Below are positions 62,401-64,000 of a stretch of 64,000 bases of DNA, one piece after another; within the stretch, counting starts at the first letter, position 1; each line of letters opens with the position of its first letter. The notes below the pieces were generated by a model. The model saw nothing but the letters and a program-made list of their open reading frames with translations. It had not been told where the DNA came from and did no database searches. A program made the position numbers and the translations under genes. Source of the stretch: Rubinisphaera margarita (GTDB lineage: Bacteria; Planctomycetota; Planctomycetia; Planctomycetales; Planctomycetaceae); NCBI RefSeq assembly GCF_022267515.1, contig NZ_JAKFGB010000005.1, forward strand, positions 248,001 to 312,000, written 5' to 3'.

Positions 62401-64000
62401 CGTTGTCAGCGAAAAGAATCCGGCATCGACTGCGGCGGTCACATTAACTTCGCTCATTGCGGTCGAGCTGGTTTCCAGATTCAGGGATTCAATGCCTGTG
62501 TAAGAAAGGATGCCCCCGCCCGTGCGTTGAACTTGCGAACCTGTGATCGTGTAGAAGCTCGATGCGGTCTCATCCGTGTCGAGGATGTGAAGCGTGTCCC
62601 CGATCAAAGGGTCGCGTGTCGCAGTCGTTACCCGGGCGCTGATGGAATGGCTGGTCATGGTCGACAGTTCGCCATTCCCCTGGACATCAATTGAAGCCGT
62701 GTCGGAAGTGACTTTGAAAACGTCGTTGCCGTCTCCGCCGCGAAGTTCCGGCGTGGCGTCCATTGCGGCTGCCAGCAGAGTGATCTGGTCGTCTCCGGTG
62801 TCTCCCTCAATCAGCAGCGGGCTGCCGGCGAAGTTCTGGACCTGAATGATGTCGATCTCGCTGCCACCGGAGATCTGCAGTCCGTTTGCGGCTCCGCTTC
62901 CCGTATCGACCACAGTGATCGTGTCGCTCCCCGATTCGCCCGACAGAAAGACCAGCGAGGTATCGTCGGTCGTGGCAACGTCGATCACATCATCTCCGCC
63001 CCCGGCGTTGACCGTGAGTACGGAGTTCGCAGCCGTGGTCGTGACATCGATGTAATCGACCCTGTCGCCGGCGTTGACCGTCGCGGCCAGCCCGGCGGCC
63101 AGATTGTCGATCTCGATGGTGTTCCCAGACAGGGTGCTGGTGTTCACAACGAGCCGTTCGAGCCCGTCGAAACTGACCGAGCCACCCCAGTTGGTGCGGG
63201 AGACCGAAGTGCCGTTGATGGTATAGGTTTGGCCGCCGAATGAAGCGGCGCCGAGAATGTTGAGCACATCGCCGTCGGGTCGTGACGAAGTCAGCGTCGT
63301 TCCGCCGGCCGTGATTGAGTAATCGGTCACATTGATCGGATCGGTCAAATGGCCGTTACCGTCGACGGAGATGGGCAGGCCGAGCGATCCACTTGAGTAG
63401 TCGAGGTCGAATGTGTCGTTGCCATCCAGACCATTGAGCGAGAGGGAGTCGGTAATCGAAGCGAGCTGGCGGAAGATCTCGACCGAATTCAGTTCGACAA
63501 CGAGTTCTGTCCCGTCGCGATAAACGTCAAACGTATCGTCATTCGCGGTCCCGTCGAGATTGGGATTGGGATCGGAAAGGTGCGTCAGGACGACGTCGTT
63601 GCCGTCGCCCCCATCGTAGTCAATCTGGTAGATATAGTCGTCGAGGACCAGCTGATCGCCGTCGTTCAGATTCAGGAACGTGCCGGTGACGGGGTTCACG
63701 CCCTGGTTATCGATGATGGTGAACGTCTTCAGGTAAGACGGCGTGTAGGCGGCCAGCCGGGTCGTGTCGAGCTGTGCGTTGTTGAGAGTCACGTCTCCCG
63801 CGACGACGATCTGATCGTAACCGGTGCCGGGATCATCTCCTTCGAGTTCGATTTCGACCGTGTCGCCGCTGTCCAACACCAGGTTTCCTGTAACAACCAG
63901 TTGTCCGGGAGAACCGCCCGGGGCGATGACGCCGTTCAGAGTCACCGTCTGTCCGCTTGAGGTCACATTGCCAGCGTTCGTTCCGGCTGCCGTGGTGATC
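53425..64000 (-). CDS. Giant secreted repeat protein with FG-GAP propeller (partial)
   Basis: One reading frame of more than 3,520 codons, open to the right edge, so the N-terminus and signal peptide are missing. Going from N to C: a short autotransporter-like beta region (GGSPGQLVVTGNLVLDSGDT); ten tandem repeats of 223 residues (VNAGGGDDVIDV, SLVFLNGEAG, SGLQISGGxD, DTxNILD, ERLxLETS); a parallel-beta stretch of filamentous-haemagglutinin type (about residues 2,400-3,080); and a C-terminal FG-GAP/VCBS propeller with Ca-binding loops (GDFNGDGLEDIAGW, GDFDNDGRDDLVG, GDTNGDGLADILG). It ends REFTAEDEQFF...LFALLDHA with no PEP-CTERM or LPXTG. Likely a cell-surface adhesin or matrix protein, inferred from fold alone. 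Confidence 0.9.
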   Translation of the reverse strand, partial: ITTAAGTNAGNVTSSGQTVTLNGVIAPGGSPGQLVVTGNLVLDSGDTVEIELEGDDPGTGYDQIVVAGDVTLNNAQLDTTRLAAYTPSYLKTFTIIDNQGVNPVTGTFLNLNDGDQLVLDDYIYQIDYDGGDGNDVVLTHLSDPNPNLDGTANDDTFDVYRDGTELVVELNSVEIFRQLASITDSLSLNGLDGNDTFDLDYSSGSLGLPISVDGNGHLTDPINVTDYSITAGGTTLTSSRPDGDVLNILGAASFGGQTYTINGTSVSRTNWGGSVSFDGLERLVVNTSTLSGNTIEIDNLAAGLAATVNAGDRVDYIDVTTTAANSVLTVNAGGGDDVIDVATTDDTSLVFLSGESGSDTITVVDTGSGAANGLQISGGSEIDIIQVQNFAGSPLLIEGDTGDDQITLLAAAMDATPELRGGDGNDVFKVTSDTASIDVQGNGELSTMTSHSISARVTTATRDPLIGDTLHILDTDETASSFYTITGSQVQRTGGGILSYTGIESLNLETSSTAMSEVNVTAAVDAGFFSLTTGSNADSITISDSGAGSVTQVNSRGSADTIHVVNTGDDSLLFIDGGAAQDMITISDTGSGASSGVQILGSGGGDTINIESLNAAALRVEGGDGDDQISLGTLSISSDTELFGGNGNDTFNLEQAASPVDIHGGANLTQMTSATVAARGQNASLDWTLGDRLNIDDSTTTTEETFTLTSTAINRSGWDAITFDTLEQFHLDTSDTATTNVAVTSITAGLSTWINTGSESDDIDISTTAENAIFTVNAGGGNDTIDVVTTADTSLVFLNGEAGEDAVTVLDTGTGSSNGLQILGGDDADQLTVQNFDGFTLHVDGDGGDDTLEITATAAGSHTEFLGGTGDDIFNVGLVSGSLTISGEDHETTATNYDIVATGGTASLSMTDGDLLNILDAGHASMSTYTLTPTTVTRSGAGTIDYNTIERLELQTSGTESSDIDISNTAASVVTTIVAGAAADTIDVTTTGADSVLVVLAGADADTLQVHSTHSSSLTWLHGEDGDDAITVVDSGAGATSGLQISGGADNDEIEVQNFAGLPLLISGDGGNDQISLLAAAVDSAPDFLGGDGNDIFNVTSDTASIRIRGNGQLSTTDSFSITARSATATLTPEVGDTLNILDGDASAATTYTVAGSTVVRDSGGTISFDTVETMTLQTSGTAAGIVDVTAAVDVGVFTITTGTAADQIDIAATADGSVVIVNAGDEDDTINVTTSGTSSLLFLNGGAGLDAITVLDTGADANSGVHISGGVDVDTIDVQNLDALTLLIQGDAGDDTITLGTLSLGTNPELHGGEGDDTFNINEAPVSIDIDGGTHSSATTDYSITVRSQTASLTLSDGDRLNIIESTTSTEETYTLDGETFTRTGWGTIAFTSLERLFVETGATTAADVDLTLVPTSLAVTVTTGSAEDDIDVTALAMNTALTINSGGGTNTIDVADTAANSMVFLNGGAAADQITVQDTGAGMMTGLSINGDAGNDIIRIDNFDGHALFVSGGNDHDSITVSQTAAGSHTELNGNDGDDTFTLASILGALNVDGGSNGTATTSHQISARDTMLQFDQIDGDQLTVLDATSTDEATYTLGSTTLTRDSWGSITYNQTEQLRLETSQTKSSTININSLSASSTATVIAGNEADIINVVDMGLASVLTIDAGMGNDQFNVTTTADASLLYLNGEEGEDTIDVTGTGSGNQNGLQISGGTDTDTITVQQFDGHVLNVAGDAGADVITLTASAATSHPELSGGDGDDTFNITSSTTSIDIAGGSHTAATTPFQVSARGTTIVRNQTIGDVVNILDSATAGADYALSGGTVVRTGGGTIATSGIEGLHLTTSFTDASSVELTSALSALTFSLTTGTDSDDIDIATTAADSVVTVNSGEGADMIDVVTTGTDALLFLNGQAGADLIQVTGTGSGLSSGLQIQGGSEGDTLAVQHLSARVLHLNGDGGNDAISLLGTATDTNPELDGGDGDDVFTLMAPTVDISLHGGNNSMLADNYMISARGVDAALNLPSGDRLSILDSGSTTAETYTLTASTFTRTDWGTLTYDTLEQIQLEASATAASDIDIQSTAASTAVEVTTGSAADDIDVQTTGEGSVFTINSAEAGNSIDITTTGANSLTFLNSAAGEDQISIAGTGSGVSSGLQIDSGPDADTVNVTTLDALVFDLSTGSGLDSITFLETSAGTNTEISGGADNDTVRLSRIFGDVDVAGDTNGIATTSASITARGSMATVSTTVGDQLLILDAASVSESTYDLSSTTTTRTGWGMIAFQTFEQLAVETSSTTASTINVASLSNGTATEITAGGAADVIDITTTGDDSVLTVNAGGGADEFLLTTSGSNALLFLNGEAGSDQFEVLNTGAGVNSGLSISGGDDADTVLVQNIVALVLAIHGNAGDDELTLNAAAAGTNPEIWGDAGDDTVDLFAPSVAIDLHGGSQTTATGDSLNVSGGSYTNVVQTFLNTTDGQISYDGAVVTYDGIEPISDRVSVQNRTFWFNRPAESISLSDDADVADGESLLDSTPGNAVTFSNPTASLTVNTTTGSGADTVIVSGLDSTFAADVSILGDNIAGQKDSVSFTTNILSTGGGNLTVETGGTITIEAGIATLGGDVTLHSESQISSTSAGSITTTAGVAGEASGAVDIFADGTILLSGAIHTTGAGTASDGGHIFIRNVGPGATGGEIAANDITADAGAGGIAGRVSLRNFASGSPLTLNGLISTSAGGVVRLLSEGAIVDGSGDTATDIIAGAISAQARTTVGASSFLDLATPVGDAATIVAASTGNGVINLRHADNMTVGAIGTADSVPALTGIRSYFSNPAAFTIAAAGELRIDDAVEHDYGGAILLSGDTIVVGAGVTTPGSGSISVDAVTSATIASSGSLSTVHGALTISGNAAGTATGESTGVLIDGGAVSSINGAITISGTGGDSGSSHGLVVQNGASLESISLAAITLTGIGNAAGSGILFDNSSLVGLVDSIALQAAQGVSFTNGANITLRLASTRSTTEFDPMLVSGTLSLTGSTLTLDDTQFTPTGESSHLLFDNDGTDAILGNFTGLPEGTPVTVGGEEFTITYVGGDGNDIVLLPVPDVPPVPESTSSIIGYNNGNWWVSTAGSDGEYTTSHWARWPTTDLLQVLYGDFNGDGLEDIAGWLPNGDWRVGLAQPDKSFTYELWTTWRTDDVKEVHVGDFDNDGRDDLVGLFKSTGSDQGNWWVGRSTGSSFVSAGRWATLSDYFAIETVLVGNFDGVDGADLAILTPTGDWRLALSTNDRFISTKWATWDLSSGADEFMVGDFDGNGMADVIGLLGSGDFRDWTVGLSTGTAFVTENWGQWKFSTGLQATVVGDFDGDLKTDIAALMGSGVWWTGLAEANRFRAVSAGRWSFAPIAGSVLVGDTNGDGLADILGRASTGYWWSAESNGSTLDNRSVARWSSTVDWKYENAAPRAYAPTPPPAPLVASDEALPLSSLKRWTKNTDSPLPDVQPAGSTPPAMELTPREFTAEDEQFFSGELFALLDHA

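Overview
The window looks like part of a planctomycete chromosome (Planctomycetota; by gene content probably order Planctomycetales, but the genus cannot be fixed from sequence alone). The signs are four secreted DUF1559 proteins with type IV pilin-like N-termini, PQQ-like and Kelch propellers, a sulfatase, a YHYH protein, a giant secreted repeat/FG-GAP protein, a SpoIIE-type phosphatase with a separate receiver protein, many small interspersed palindromes, and moderately high G+C. No prophage, transposase or CRISPR array was seen. The right edge cuts the giant gene; the left edge cuts fabD.

Layout. 0-2 kb: fatty acid synthesis (fabD end, acpP, fabF) closed by a terminator. 2-3.2 kb: two unknown small genes, the first bracketed by a 24-bp palindrome. 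3.2-8.3 kb: a leftward set of surface or periplasmic genes (DUF1559, lipoprotein, Kelch/DUF4198-like, PQQ-like propeller), divergent from hemP, whose promoter spacer is exactly a 17-bp Fur-like palindrome. 8.3-15.5 kb: pdxA, a GAF-SpoIIE phosphatase, a receiver protein and gyrA. 15.6-19.9 kb: three DUF1559 genes in a row, then tRNA-Cys. 20.4-27.2 kb: an unknown DNA-binding-like protein, an HtrA-type protease, a 53-residue protein, glyA, a BRCT-HTH-TPR fusion and a Ser/Thr kinase lacking an ordinary start codon. 27.6-35.6 kb: sulfatase, the agmatine-to-putrescine pair aguB-aguA, CvpA-like protein, HlyD-like adaptor and a PLP enzyme. 36-45.2 kb: argC, unknown proteins, a VWA protein and an AAA+ ATPase separated by an opposite-strand CE15-like esterase, and a second PQQ-like protein.

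45.2-53 kb is the most coherent block and looks like a nitrosative-stress and redox island: flavohaemoglobin hmp, two Rrf2-family regulators (one a clear NsrR), three proteins with c-type haem motifs and a stand-alone ScdA N-terminal domain. Two operators are readable: a perfect 13-2-13 palindrome holding both -10 boxes between hmp and its divergent regulator, and an 11-1-11 NsrR-type site between nsrR and the ScdA-like gene. Inside this block a guanidine-III (ykkC-III) riboswitch precedes an SMR exporter, identifying it as a probable guanidinium exporter.

53.4-64 kb is one reading frame of more than 3,500 codons with ten repeats spaced at 669 bp and a C-terminal FG-GAP propeller. Several repeat families are scattered between genes: the CATGCCCACGC palindrome, an AGGA-loop hairpin element, a roughly 170-bp MITE-like element in two near-identical inverted copies, and a GGGTGGCC hairpin family.
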